From positions 1 to 53,637 of the forward strand of contig CAZWLD010000013.1 in the NCBI GenBank assembly GCA_964634685.1: DNA of 53,637 bases, given 5' to 3'. This document shows, in pieces, positions 25,952 to 33,962 of this stretch (positions are counted from its first letter, which is position 1; the number at the start of each line of letters is the position of its first letter). This stretch comes from CAZWLD01 sp964634685 (lineage in GTDB: Bacteria > Bacillota_I > Bacilli_A > Acholeplasmatales > JAEDCM01). A program made the position numbers and the translations under genes. The notes beneath the pieces were generated by a model. It saw only the letters and a list, made by a program, of their open reading frames with translations, was not told where the DNA came from and did no database searches.

Positions 25952-26374
25952 ATGCCTACAATTAATCAATTAGTACGTAAAGGAAGAACTGATAAAACTG
26001 TTAAATCAAAATCACCAGCATTAGGTGTTGGATATAATAGCTTAGAGAAGAAACAAACTTCTATCAATTCACCACAAAAACGTGGAGTTTGTACTCGTGT
26101 TACAACAATGACACCAAAGAAACCAAACTCAGCTTTACGTAAGTATGCCCGTGTTCGTTTATCAAACGGAACTGAAGTTACAGCTTATATTCCAGGTATT
26201 GGACATGGATTACAAGAGCACAGTGTTGTTCTTATTCGTGGAGGACGTGTTAAGGACCTTCCAGGAGTTAGATATCACATTATTCGTGGTACTTTAGACG
26301 CTAACGGTGTTCAAAACCGTAAACAAGGTCGTTCTAAATATGGTGCTAAAAAAGCAAAAGCAAAGAAAAAGTAA
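25952..26374 (+). CDS. rpsL: 30S ribosomal protein uS12
   Basis: 140 residues; decoding-site protein. It begins MPTINQLVRKGR; TMTPKKPNSALRKYARVRL and GGRVKDLPGVRYH are intact. The two lysines whose mutation gives streptomycin resistance (K43 and K88 in E. coli numbering) are unchanged. AAAGGAG precedes the ATG. First gene of the str operon; rpsG follows after 30 nt. Confidence 0.98.
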   Translation: MPTINQLVRKGRTDKTVKSKSPALGVGYNSLEKKQTSINSPQKRGVCTRVTTMTPKKPNSALRKYARVRLSNGTEVTAYIPGIGHGLQEHSVVLIRGGRVKDLPGVRYHIIRGTLDANGVQNRKQGRSKYGAKKAKAKKK

Positions 26375-26404
26375 TTATCGGAAATAAAGAAAGGAGGAAC
26401 AATT

Positions 26405-26875
26405 ATGCCTCGTAAAGGACATATTGCCAAAAGAGACGTATTACCTGATCCAATTTATAATTCAAAAATGGTTACTAGATTAGTAAACACAATTATGCTT
26501 GATGGAAAGAAAGGTATTGCTCAAAGTATTTTATATGGAGCATTTGATCGTATAAAAGAAGCAACTGGTCGTGAGCCAATTGATGTATTCAACGATGCAA
26601 TGGAAAACATTATGCCAGTTCTTGAAGTTCGCTCTCGTCGTATCGGAGGACAAAACTATCAAGTTCCAGTAGAAGTAAGACCAGAAAGAAAAACCACCCT
26701 AGGATTGAGATGGTTAATTAACTATGCTCGTCTTCGTGGTGAAAAAACAATGGAAGAAAAATTAGCAAAAGAAATTATGGATGCTGCTAACGGTGTTGGT
26801 GCATCTGTTAAGAAACGTGAAGATACACACAGAATGGCAGAAGCTAATAAAGCATTTGCACATTATCGCTGGTAA
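26405..26875 (+). CDS. rpsG: 30S ribosomal protein uS7
   Basis: 156 residues, the usual length. It nucleates assembly of the 16S rRNA head and touches the E-site tRNA. MPRKGHIAKRDVLPDPIYNS and EVRSRRIGGQNYQVPVEVRP are typical, as is the C-terminal AHYRW. AAAGGAGG precedes the ATG. It lies between rpsL and fusA in the str operon. Confidence 0.98.
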   Translation: MPRKGHIAKRDVLPDPIYNSKMVTRLVNTIMLDGKKGIAQSILYGAFDRIKEATGREPIDVFNDAMENIMPVLEVRSRRIGGQNYQVPVEVRPERKTTLGLRWLINYARLRGEKTMEEKLAKEIMDAANGVGASVKKREDTHRMAEANKAFAHYRW

Positions 26876-26890
26876 TAAAGGAGTATTAAT

Positions 26891-28960
26891 ATGCCAAGAG
26901 AGTTTCCATTAGAAAAAACACGTAACATTGGTATCATGGCTCACATTGATGCTGGTAAGACAACAACGACAGAGCGTGTATTATATCATACAGGAAAAAT
27001 CCACAAAATTGGAGAAACTCATGATGGAGCTTCTCAAATGGACTGGATGGTTCAAGAGCAAGAACGTGGTATTACAATCACATCTGCCGCTACAACAGCA
27101 CACTGGAAGGGATACCGTGTTAACATTATCGATACCCCAGGTCACGTAGACTTTACAGTAGAGGTTTCAAGATCTTTACGTGTACTTGATGGTGCCGTAA
27201 CCGTATTAGATGGTCAAGCAGGTGTTGAGCCTCAAACTGAAACAGTTTGGCGTCAAGCAACTGATTATCTTGTTCCAAGAATCGTATTCGTAAACAAAAT
27301 GGATAAAACTGGTGCTGATTTTGAGTATTCAGTAAATTCAATTCATGATCGTTTAGGAGCTAATGCTCATGCTATCCAATGGCCAATTGGAGCCGAAGAT
27401 GATTTCCGTGGAATGGTAGACTTAGTAGAAATGAAAGCATATGTTTTCGATGATACTAAGGATGAAAATATGACAGAAATCGAAATTCCAGCTGATATTA
27501 AGGATATTTGCGAATTAAAACGTGAAGAATTAATCAGTAACCTTGGTGAATTCGATGATGATTTAGCTATGATGTATCTTGAAGGAGAAGAAATTTCAGT
27601 TGAAGAAATTAAACGTGTTATCCGTAAAGCTACATTAGCTGTTCAATTCTTCCCAGTATTATGTGGTTCTGCATTTAAAAACAAAGGTGTTAAGCTTATG
27701 CTTGATGCTGTAATTGATTATTTACCTGCACCTACTGATATCGCTGCTATTAAGGGTCACGATTCAGAAGGTAATGAAGTAGAGCGTCATGCATCTGATT
27801 CTGAGCCTTTCTCAGCATTAGCCTTCAAGGTAATGACTGATAAGTTCGTTGGTAAATTAACATTCTTCCGTGTATATTCAGGAACAATGACTGCCGGAAG
27901 CTATGTAACTAACTCGACAAAGGGTAAGAAAGAAAGATTAGGACGTATTCTTCAAATGCATGCTAATCACCGTGAAGAAATTAAAGAGGTTTATGCTGGA
28001 GATATCGCCGCAGCTGTTGGTTTAACTGATACAACAACTGGAGATACTTTAGTAGCTGAAAAGGATGATATTATCCTTGAAAAGATGGTTTTCCCTGAGC
28101 CAGTTATCAATGTTGCTATTGAACCAAAGACTAAGGGTGACCAAGATAAGATGACTACAGCTTTAATTAAATTAGCTGAAGAAGACCCAACATTCCGTAC
28201 ATATACTGATGTTGAAACAGGACAAACAATTATCGCTGGTATGGGTGAGCTTCACCTTGATATCATCGTTGACCGTATGCGCCGTGAATTCAATGTTGAG
28301 GCTAATGTTGGTGCTCCACAAGTTTCATATCGTGAAACAATCACTCAAGCTGCTGACTGTGAAGGAAAATTCATTCGTCAATCAGGTGGACGTGGACAAT
28401 ACGGACATGTTTGGATTAAATTTGAACCAAACCCAGAAAAGGGATTTGAATTTGTTGATGCTGTAGTTGGTGGAGTTGTTCCTCGTGAATATATTCCTGT
28501 TGTAAACAAAGGTCTTGAAGAGGCTCTTCCAAATGGTATCATTGCTGGTTACCCAGTTATTGATATTAAGGCAACATTATTTGATGGATCATATCATGAG
28601 GTAGACTCATCAGAAATGGCATTTAAGGTTGCTGCTTCAATGGCTTTAAAGGCTACAAAGGATAAATGTAAGCCGACATTACTTGAACCTATTATGGAAG
28701 TTGAGGTTACAGTACCAGATGAATATCTTGGAAATGTAATCGGCGATTTAACAAGCCGCCGTGGACGTCTTGATTCCCAAGAGAATCGAGGAAAATCAGC
28801 AATTGTACGTGCATATGTACCACTAGCTGAAATGTTCGGTTATGCAACTTCATTACGTTCAAATTCTCAAGGACGTGGAAATTTCATAATGCAATTCAAT
28901 CATTATGAGCAATGTCCTAAATCTATTACTGAAGAAATAATTAAAAAACGTGCTCAATAA
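26891..28960 (+). CDS. fusA: Elongation factor G
   Basis: 689-residue translational GTPase that drives ribosomal translocation. G1 is AHIDAGKTTTTERVL, the switch II DTPGHVDFT, G4 NKMDKTGAD. Domain IV shows GGRGQYGHV and the tip segment, and the C-terminal part ends GYATSLRSNSQGRG. The length is standard. AAAGGAG precedes ATG 26891. It is 15 nt after rpsG; tuf follows after a 71-nt gap that can fold. Confidence 0.98.
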   Translation: MPREFPLEKTRNIGIMAHIDAGKTTTTERVLYHTGKIHKIGETHDGASQMDWMVQEQERGITITSAATTAHWKGYRVNIIDTPGHVDFTVEVSRSLRVLDGAVTVLDGQAGVEPQTETVWRQATDYLVPRIVFVNKMDKTGADFEYSVNSIHDRLGANAHAIQWPIGAEDDFRGMVDLVEMKAYVFDDTKDENMTEIEIPADIKDICELKREELISNLGEFDDDLAMMYLEGEEISVEEIKRVIRKATLAVQFFPVLCGSAFKNKGVKLMLDAVIDYLPAPTDIAAIKGHDSEGNEVERHASDSEPFSALAFKVMTDKFVGKLTFFRVYSGTMTAGSYVTNSTKGKKERLGRILQMHANHREEIKEVYAGDIAAAVGLTDTTTGDTLVAEKDDIILEKMVFPEPVINVAIEPKTKGDQDKMTTALIKLAEEDPTFRTYTDVETGQTIIAGMGELHLDIIVDRMRREFNVEANVGAPQVSYRETITQAADCEGKFIRQSGGRGQYGHVWIKFEPNPEKGFEFVDAVVGGVVPREYIPVVNKGLEEALPNGIIAGYPVIDIKATLFDGSYHEVDSSEMAFKVAASMALKATKDKCKPTLLEPIMEVEVTVPDEYLGNVIGDLTSRRGRLDSQENRGKSAIVRAYVPLAEMFGYATSLRSNSQGRGNFIMQFNHYEQCPKSITEEIIKKRAQ

Positions 28961-28961
28961 G

Positions 28962-28997
28962 ATTATACTTGCATTTTACGAAAGTATAATGTAAAAT
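28962..28997 (+). ncRNA. Possible pseudoknot or two-state RNA between fusA and tuf
   Basis: ATTATACTT (28962-28970) pairs perfectly with AAGTATAAT (28982-28990). Within its loop, ATTTTAC (28973-28979) pairs with GTAAAAT (28991-28997), directly downstream. The two helices fit an H-type pseudoknot or two competing hairpins. The pairing is visible in the bases; that it folds in vivo is inference. Confidence 0.45.
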
Positions 28998-29031
28998 ATT
29001 ATTGATAAAAAAATTAGGAGGAAAATTTAAA

Positions 29032-30216
29032 ATGGCAAAAGAAAAATTCGTGCGTACTAAACCACATGTTAACATTGGTACAATCGGTCACGTTGACCAT
29101 GGTAAAACTACTTTAACAGCTGCAATCACTACTATCTTAGCTAAACAAGGTAAAGCTGAGGCTAAGGGTTACGCTGCTATCGACAGTGCACCAGAGGAAA
29201 GAGAACGTGGAATCACAATTAACACTGCACACGTAGAATATGAAACTGACAAACGTCACTATGCACACGTAGACTGCCCAGGTCATGCTGACTACGTAAA
29301 GAACATGATTACAGGTGCTGCTCAAATGGATGGAGCTATCCTTGTAGTTTCTGCAGTAGACGGACCAATGCCACAAACTCGTGAACACATCTTATTATCA
29401 CGCCAAGTTGGTGTTCCTAAATTAGTTGTATTCATGAACAAGTGCGATATGGTTGATGATGAAGAATTACTTGAATTAGTTGAAATGGAAATTCGTGACT
29501 TATTAAGCGAATACAACTTCCCAGGAGACGAAGTTCCAGTTATTCGTGGATCTGCATTAAAAGCATTAGAAGGAGATGAAGCTTGGGTTGGAAAAATTGA
29601 TGAATTAATGGCTGCTGTTGATGAATACATCGATGATCCAGTTCGTGAAACTGATAAACCATTCTTAATGCCAGTTGAAGACGTATTTACTATCACAGGA
29701 CGTGGAACAGTTGCTACTGGACGTGTTGAACGTGGTACTGTAAAGGTTGGAGACGAAGTTGAAATCGTTGGTATCAAGGATACTCAAAAGACAACAGTTA
29801 CTGGTGTTGAAATGTTCCGTAAATTATTAGACCGTGCTGAAGCTGGTGACAACATTGGTGCATTACTTCGTGGTATTGCTCGTGAAAACATCCAACGTGG
29901 TCAAGTTTTAGCTAAACCAGGATCAGTTCATCCTCACTTCAAGTTTACTGCTCAAGTTTATGTATTAACTAAAGAAGAAGGTGGACGTCATACTGCATTC
30001 TTCAGTAACTATCGTCCTCAATTCTATTTCCGTACAACAGACGTAACAGGAATCATCACTTTACCTGCTGGAACAGAAATGGTAATGCCTGGAGATAACA
30101 CTGAAATGACAGTTGAATTAATTCACCCAATTGCAATTGAACAAGGAACTAAGTTCTCTATCCGTGAAGGTGGACGTACTGTAGGTGCTGGTTCAGTTAC
30201 TTCAATCATTGAGTAA
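29032..30216 (+). CDS. tuf: Elongation factor Tu
   Basis: 394-residue GTPase that brings aminoacyl-tRNA to the ribosome. GHVDHGKTTLTAAIT (P-loop), RGITINTAHVEYET (switch I), DCPGHADYVKNMITG (switch II) and NKCDMVDDEE (G4) are all present, followed by two beta-barrel domains ending GRTVGAGSVTSIIE. I chose ATG 29032, preceded by AGGAGGAAA; the in-frame region before it is the leader. Last gene of the str operon, closed by a terminator. No second copy is in the window. Confidence 0.98.
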   Translation: MAKEKFVRTKPHVNIGTIGHVDHGKTTLTAAITTILAKQGKAEAKGYAAIDSAPEERERGITINTAHVEYETDKRHYAHVDCPGHADYVKNMITGAAQMDGAILVVSAVDGPMPQTREHILLSRQVGVPKLVVFMNKCDMVDDEELLELVEMEIRDLLSEYNFPGDEVPVIRGSALKALEGDEAWVGKIDELMAAVDEYIDDPVRETDKPFLMPVEDVFTITGRGTVATGRVERGTVKVGDEVEIVGIKDTQKTTVTGVEMFRKLLDRAEAGDNIGALLRGIARENIQRGQVLAKPGSVHPHFKFTAQVYVLTKEEGGRHTAFFSNYRPQFYFRTTDVTGIITLPAGTEMVMPGDNTEMTVELIHPIAIEQGTKFSIREGGRTVGAGSVTSIIE

Positions 30217-30239
30217 TTAAGCATTAAATTTAGAATTAG

Positions 30240-30269
30240 CTGGTTATCATTAGATAGCCAGTTTTTTTT
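30240..30269 (+). terminator. Terminator after tuf
   Basis: CTGGTTATC pairs with GATAGCCAG (one G-T pair), 4-nt loop, then a run of T. Confidence 0.88.
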
Positions 30270-30282
30270 AGGGAAAATTTTA

Positions 30283-30621
30283 ATGAGATTATAAACAGAT
30301 AGATTAATTATTCGAGATTTGGAAAGAAAAGATTCTAATCAGCTCTTTAAAATTGTTTGGCAAAAAAATGTTGTTAGCTTTATGAGGGATTGGTCTTTAA
30401 ATAGTCCAACTCCTGAAGCTTTGATTGGTTTATTTAATTGGTGTATGGGTGTATCAGATTTGAAATATCTAATTCTTACCATTGATTGCGCTAACGAAGC
30501 TTCTTGTAAAGTCGTTCAAAGAGCCGGTTTTGAGCTTTTTGAAAAAAGATACCCTCTTAGTCATAAACAAGCAAATATGGAAAGTGATTGCTATTATTAC
30601 TTTCGTAAATATCGTAATTAG
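30283..30621 (+). pseudogene. Decayed GNAT-family acetyltransferase
   Basis: From ATG 30283 the frame reads M-R-L-stop-T-D-R-L-I-I-R-D-L, which is the usual opening of RimJ/RimL-type acetyltransferases (MRLETDRLIIRDL) with the fourth codon changed to TAA (30292-30294). The frame stays open afterwards to 30621. The remaining ~100 residues lack the central acetyl-CoA-binding strand and loop: the N-terminal part (LFKIVWQKNVVSFMRDW) runs directly into the C-terminal part (CANEASCKVVQRAGFELFEK). A nonsense mutation plus an internal in-frame deletion indicate a dead gene. A ribosome-binding site (AGGGAAA) is still visible. Confidence 0.8.
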
Positions 30622-30643
30622 GGGCCAAATTGGCCTCTTTTTT
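30620..30643 (+). terminator. Terminator after the acetyltransferase remnant
   Basis: AGGGGCC pairs with GGCCTCT (one G-T pair), 5-nt loop, T-run. Its survival fits recent decay of the gene before it. Confidence 0.85.
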
Positions 30644-30659
30644 ATATTTCGTAGTAATA

Positions 30660-30688
30660 TTGACTTTACCTTTTAATTATGCTATAAT
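30660..30688 (+). promoter_or_regulatory. Promoter of proBA
   Basis: TTGACT (30660-30665), 17-nt spacer, TATAAT (30683-30688), 36 nt before proB. Confidence 0.85.
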
Positions 30689-30724
30689 TCACGCAAATTG
30701 AGTTTTTGTGGGAGTTGATAATTC

Positions 30725-31831
30725 ATGAAACGAATTATTATTAAAATCGGTTCTTCATCAATAATTGATGAAAATAGTGTTTTTAAAACGGAAGCTTTAC
30801 TTGAATTAACTAAACAAATAAAAGATTTAAAAAATAACGATTACGATGTTATGCTTGTTTCGAGCGGAGCCATTGGAGCGGGAATGAATAAATTAGGATT
30901 GAAATCAAGACCGAAAAATATGGCTCTAAAACAAGCGTGTGCAGCTTTAGGGCAAGCTTCATTGATGAAAATATATGAAGATATTTTTTCTTTGTTTCAT
31001 CTAAAATGTGCCCAAATTCTCGTTGGTCATGATGACTTTGAAAACCGAGGTCGGATGGTTCATTTATCAAATACGTTAGAAGCCTTATTTAATAAAGGTA
31101 TAATTCCCATTGTTAATGAAAATGATGCCCTTGCCGTTGATGAAATCAAGGTTGGTGATAATGATACCTTAGGAGCCCTTTTAGTGCCAATGATCAATGC
31201 TAGTAAGCTTGTTTTAATCACGGATGTAAAAGGCTTATATACCGGGAATCCATCTCTACCTTCAAGCAAATTAATTCCTTTTGTGGATAATATTGATGAT
31301 TCCATTTGGGATTTAGTGGTTCACACTAATTCACAATTGGGGACCGGAGGAATGGAGACAAAGCTCAAGGCCGGAGTTATCGCTAATGACTTTGGGTCGG
31401 ATATGATCATAATGGGTAATGAGGATATCGGCTTCCTCAGTAAATCGCTTGATGGGGGAGTAGGAACCATCTTTAAAGGGAATCGATTATTATCCTCCCG
31501 GGGTCATTGGCTATTATTCAAAAATAATTCCAAGGGGATAATTAAAATTGACCCAGGAGCAATGAAGGCCTTAAAGGAACGACACAGTCTGTTACCAAAG
31601 GGAATAATTGAAGTAATTCAAGATTTTGGGGCCAATGCTTGTGTTGATATAATGTGTAATGAGGAATTTGTTGCTAAGGGAATTGTTAATTATTCGAGCG
31701 ATTTATTAAATGTTTATTTAAAGGGTAATTATGTGATAAAAAAAGAGGTTATCCATGCTGATAATCTCATATTGATAGGAGGACGCTATGGACGATTTAT
31801 TAAACCAATTATCCAAAACGAAAGAGGCTAG
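30725..31831 (+). CDS. proB: Glutamate 5-kinase
   Basis: 368 residues; phosphorylates glutamate with ATP, the first step of proline synthesis. The amino-acid-kinase domain shows IIIKIGSSSI, VSSGAIGAGMNKLG, NENDALAVDEIKVGDNDTLG and LGTGGMETKLKAG. A C-terminal PUA domain follows (about residues 265-360, with IDPGAMKALKERHSLLPKGI). ATG 30725 follows GGGAGTTG. Its end overlaps proA by 44 nt, so the two are coupled. proC is not in the window. Confidence 0.95.
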   Translation: MKRIIIKIGSSSIIDENSVFKTEALLELTKQIKDLKNNDYDVMLVSSGAIGAGMNKLGLKSRPKNMALKQACAALGQASLMKIYEDIFSLFHLKCAQILVGHDDFENRGRMVHLSNTLEALFNKGIIPIVNENDALAVDEIKVGDNDTLGALLVPMINASKLVLITDVKGLYTGNPSLPSSKLIPFVDNIDDSIWDLVVHTNSQLGTGGMETKLKAGVIANDFGSDMIIMGNEDIGFLSKSLDGGVGTIFKGNRLLSSRGHWLLFKNNSKGIIKIDPGAMKALKERHSLLPKGIIEVIQDFGANACVDIMCNEEFVAKGIVNYSSDLLNVYLKGNYVIKKEVIHADNLILIGGRYGRFIKPIIQNERG

Positions 31832-33011
31832 CTATCTTTTGGCTTCTTTAGATACAAATATAAAAAATAAGGCCTTATTAGCGATAAAGGAAGCTATCCT
31901 AAATAATATTGACTTAATATTAAAACAAAACCAAATTGATCTTGATGAGGCTTGTTTACCTCTTCCAATGATTAATCGCTTGACCCTAACGAAAGAAAAG
32001 CTTTTGGGGATTGCTAGAAGCATTGAAGAGGTGGTTAAGCTAAAGGATCCTATTGGTGAAGTGATCTCTTCAAATAAAATGCCTAATGGATTATTAATCA
32101 ATAAGGTTAGAGTTCCTTTTGGCGTCATCTGCTGTATTTTTGAGGCTCGTCCTAATGTCTTAGTTGATATCGCTTGTTTAACGCTTAAAACGGGAAATGC
32201 GTGCGTTTTAAAGGGTGGTAAGGAGGCATATCACACCAATTTATGCTTATCAAAAATCATCAAAGAGGCAATTAAATATTATGTACCAATTGATTCTGTT
32301 TTGTTTATTGACTCAAATAAAAGAGAGGATACATTATTTTTATTAAAGCAGAAGCAGTTTATTGATTTAGTTGTACCAAGAGGGGGAAAATCCCTAATTA
32401 ATTTTGTTGTTTCTAATTCAATGGTTCCATATATTGAAACAGGAGCGGGAGTGTGTCATATTTATCTCAATTATGATTATGACTTTGAATTAGCTTTAGA
32501 TATCATTGATAATGCTAAAAGACAAAATCCGAGTGTATGTAATAGTGTTGAAACCCTGCTTGTTCATCCGAATATTGCGAATGAATTTCTTCCAATGCTT
32601 CAAAAAAGACTAAATGATGTCTTAATCATTGGCTGTGAAAAAACATGTCAGATTATAAGTTGCAAAATGGCATCTAGTGATGATTATTATACAGAATATA
32701 ATGATTTAGTCTTAAATGTTTTAGTTTGTGATTTAGATGAAGCCATAAAGCATATTAGGAAATATTCAACCGGACATTCTGAATCTATTTTATCAAATAA
32801 GAAAGTTGATATTATAAGATTTATGAATTCGATTGACAGTGCCTGTGTTTATAATAATGCCTCAACGCGGTTTACTGATGGTGGATGCTTTGGTATGGGC
32901 GCCGAGCTCGGAATATCAACCCAAAAGCTACACGCCAGAGGACCAATGGGATTAAATGAGATGACGTCATATAAATATCAAATCTTTGGTCAGGGGCAGA
33001 TTCGAAAGTAA
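31788..33011 (+). CDS. proA: Gamma-glutamyl phosphate reductase
   Basis: 407 residues; NADPH-dependent reduction of gamma-glutamyl phosphate to glutamate semialdehyde, the second step to proline. FEARPNVLVDIACLTLKTGN, the catalytic Cys in NPSVCNSVETLLVH, and the C-terminal RFTDGGCFGMGAELGISTQK are typical. ATG 31788 with ATAGGAGG upstream lies inside the end of proB. It ends at a terminator. The pathway needs a pyrroline-carboxylate reductase from elsewhere. Confidence 0.95.
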   Translation: MDDLLNQLSKTKEASYLLASLDTNIKNKALLAIKEAILNNIDLILKQNQIDLDEACLPLPMINRLTLTKEKLLGIARSIEEVVKLKDPIGEVISSNKMPNGLLINKVRVPFGVICCIFEARPNVLVDIACLTLKTGNACVLKGGKEAYHTNLCLSKIIKEAIKYYVPIDSVLFIDSNKREDTLFLLKQKQFIDLVVPRGGKSLINFVVSNSMVPYIETGAGVCHIYLNYDYDFELALDIIDNAKRQNPSVCNSVETLLVHPNIANEFLPMLQKRLNDVLIIGCEKTCQIISCKMASSDDYYTEYNDLVLNVLVCDLDEAIKHIRKYSTGHSESILSNKKVDIIRFMNSIDSACVYNNASTRFTDGGCFGMGAELGISTQKLHARGPMGLNEMTSYKYQIFGQGQIRK

Positions 33012-33036
33012 CACTTACAATTGTAGGTGTTTTTTT
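33011..33036 (+). terminator. Terminator after proA
   Basis: ACACTTAC pairs with GTAGGTGT (two G-T pairs) around AATT, then a T-run; the stem starts in the stop codon. Confidence 0.8.
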
Positions 33037-33064
33037 ATGGAAACGTTTTTTTCAAAAATAATAC

Positions 33065-33093
33065 TTTACTTCTTTAGTTTGCTAAAGTATAAT
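33065..33093 (+). promoter_or_regulatory. Promoter of the amino-acid ABC operon
   Basis: TTTACT (33065-33070), 17-nt spacer, TATAAT (33088-33093). The spacer is almost filled by a perfect palindrome, so a bound protein would block RNA polymerase. Confidence 0.75.
33072..33087 (+). promoter_or_regulatory. Palindromic operator candidate 1
   Basis: CTTTAG-TTTG-CTAAAG, a perfect inverted repeat lying exactly between -35 and -10 of the ABC-transporter promoter. Confidence 0.6.
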
Positions 33094-33106
33094 ACAAGTA
33101 TAAACA

Positions 33107-33122
33107 CTTTAGTGTGATAAAG
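33107..33122 (+). promoter_or_regulatory. Palindromic operator candidate 2
   Basis: CTTTAG-TGTG-ATAAAG, a near copy of the element at 33072, 35 bp further on and just before the ribosome-binding site AGAGGAGA. Two sites so spaced suggest cooperative binding of an unidentified repressor. Confidence 0.5.
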
Positions 33123-33137
33123 AGGAGACGAAAAATT

Positions 33138-33962
33138 ATGAAAAAAATGATATGTTTATTTATACTTAGCTTGATATTTTGTTTAGGAGCTTGTAATAGT
33201 GAAAAGCTCAATTTTGGAAAGAAGCTTGTTAAAGCTCAGTCAATGACTGATATATTGACAGAACTAAAAGCCAAAACAAGCGATGTTGGAATTATGGATT
33301 CAATTATGGCTGGTTATTATCTAGCAAGCGATAATTCCTTTAAGGATTCCTTGATGGTTATTGATGGACTTACCTTTGAAGAGGAGGAATACGGAATTGC
33401 TTGTCGTAAGGAAGGTGCCTATACAGCTGCGGTCATAAGCAATACTATTGTTGATTTAACAAATGAAGGTAAGGTTTTAGAAATTGCGACAAAGTATGGT
33501 CTTGAAAAGGAAATTATTACGGATAATCAAAAAATTGATTTGACGAATGTATCAGGCAAGGAGGATTATGATTATATCGTAGGTAAGGGTAAGCTTGTGA
33601 TTGGTTATACATTGTTCGCCCCAATTGCCTATATGGAGGGTAATGATCTAATTGGATTTGATATCGATTTAGCTAAGGCTGTTGGCGAAAAATTAGGCCT
33701 TACCGTTGAATTCCAAAAAATCAATTGGGACAGCAAGGAATTTGAATTAAGTAGTAAAAATATCGATTGTATTTGGAATGGTATGACCATTACTGATGAA
33801 AGAAAGGAATCAATGTCAATAACCGTTCCATATATGAAAAATAAACAGGTTGCGGTTATTAGAATTGAAGACAAGGATAAATATAAAACAACAGGTGATA
33901 TGAAAAATGCCATCATTGTAGTCGAATCAGGTTCGGCTGGACAGGATATTGTTACGAAATGA
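33138..33962 (+). CDS. Amino-acid ABC transporter solute-binding lipoprotein, circularly permuted
   Basis: 274 residues with a signal peptide and lipobox (FCLGAC, lipid-bearing Cys 19). The halves of a family-3 (PF00497-type) binding protein are in reversed order. Residues ~20-125 match the usual C-terminal half: ILTELKAKTSDVGIMD, EEYGIACRKEG, LTNEGKVLEIATKYGL. Residues ~147-274 match the usual N-terminal half: GKGKLVIGYTLFAPIAYMEG, LIGFDIDLAKAVGEKLGL, NGMTITDERKESM, VVESGSAGQDIVTK. A linker of ~20 residues joins them. Together they make one complete domain pair. I chose ATG 33138 (GAGGAGA upstream) over an earlier GTG. It overlaps the permease gene by ATGA. The substrate is a polar amino acid by family; which one is unknown. 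Confidence 0.85.
   Translation: MKKMICLFILSLIFCLGACNSEKLNFGKKLVKAQSMTDILTELKAKTSDVGIMDSIMAGYYLASDNSFKDSLMVIDGLTFEEEEYGIACRKEGAYTAAVISNTIVDLTNEGKVLEIATKYGLEKEIITDNQKIDLTNVSGKEDYDYIVGKGKLVIGYTLFAPIAYMEGNDLIGFDIDLAKAVGEKLGLTVEFQKINWDSKEFELSSKNIDCIWNGMTITDERKESMSITVPYMKNKQVAVIRIEDKDKYKTTGDMKNAIIVVESGSAGQDIVTK

Noticed and set aside
25952..26374. Streptomycin-resistance changes in S12
   Set aside because: Both resistance-associated lysines are unchanged.
29322..29777. Long antisense reading frame (151 codons) opposite tuf
   Set aside because: It is fully inside tuf, has Ser/Thr-rich low-complexity composition and no ribosome-binding site; it is a shadow of biased codons.
33138..33962. Reading the binding-protein gene as two truncated genes or a frameshift
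   Set aside because: The frame is continuous with one signal peptide, the halves do not repeat the same region, and the permease starts at its end; a permuted single protein explains it better.
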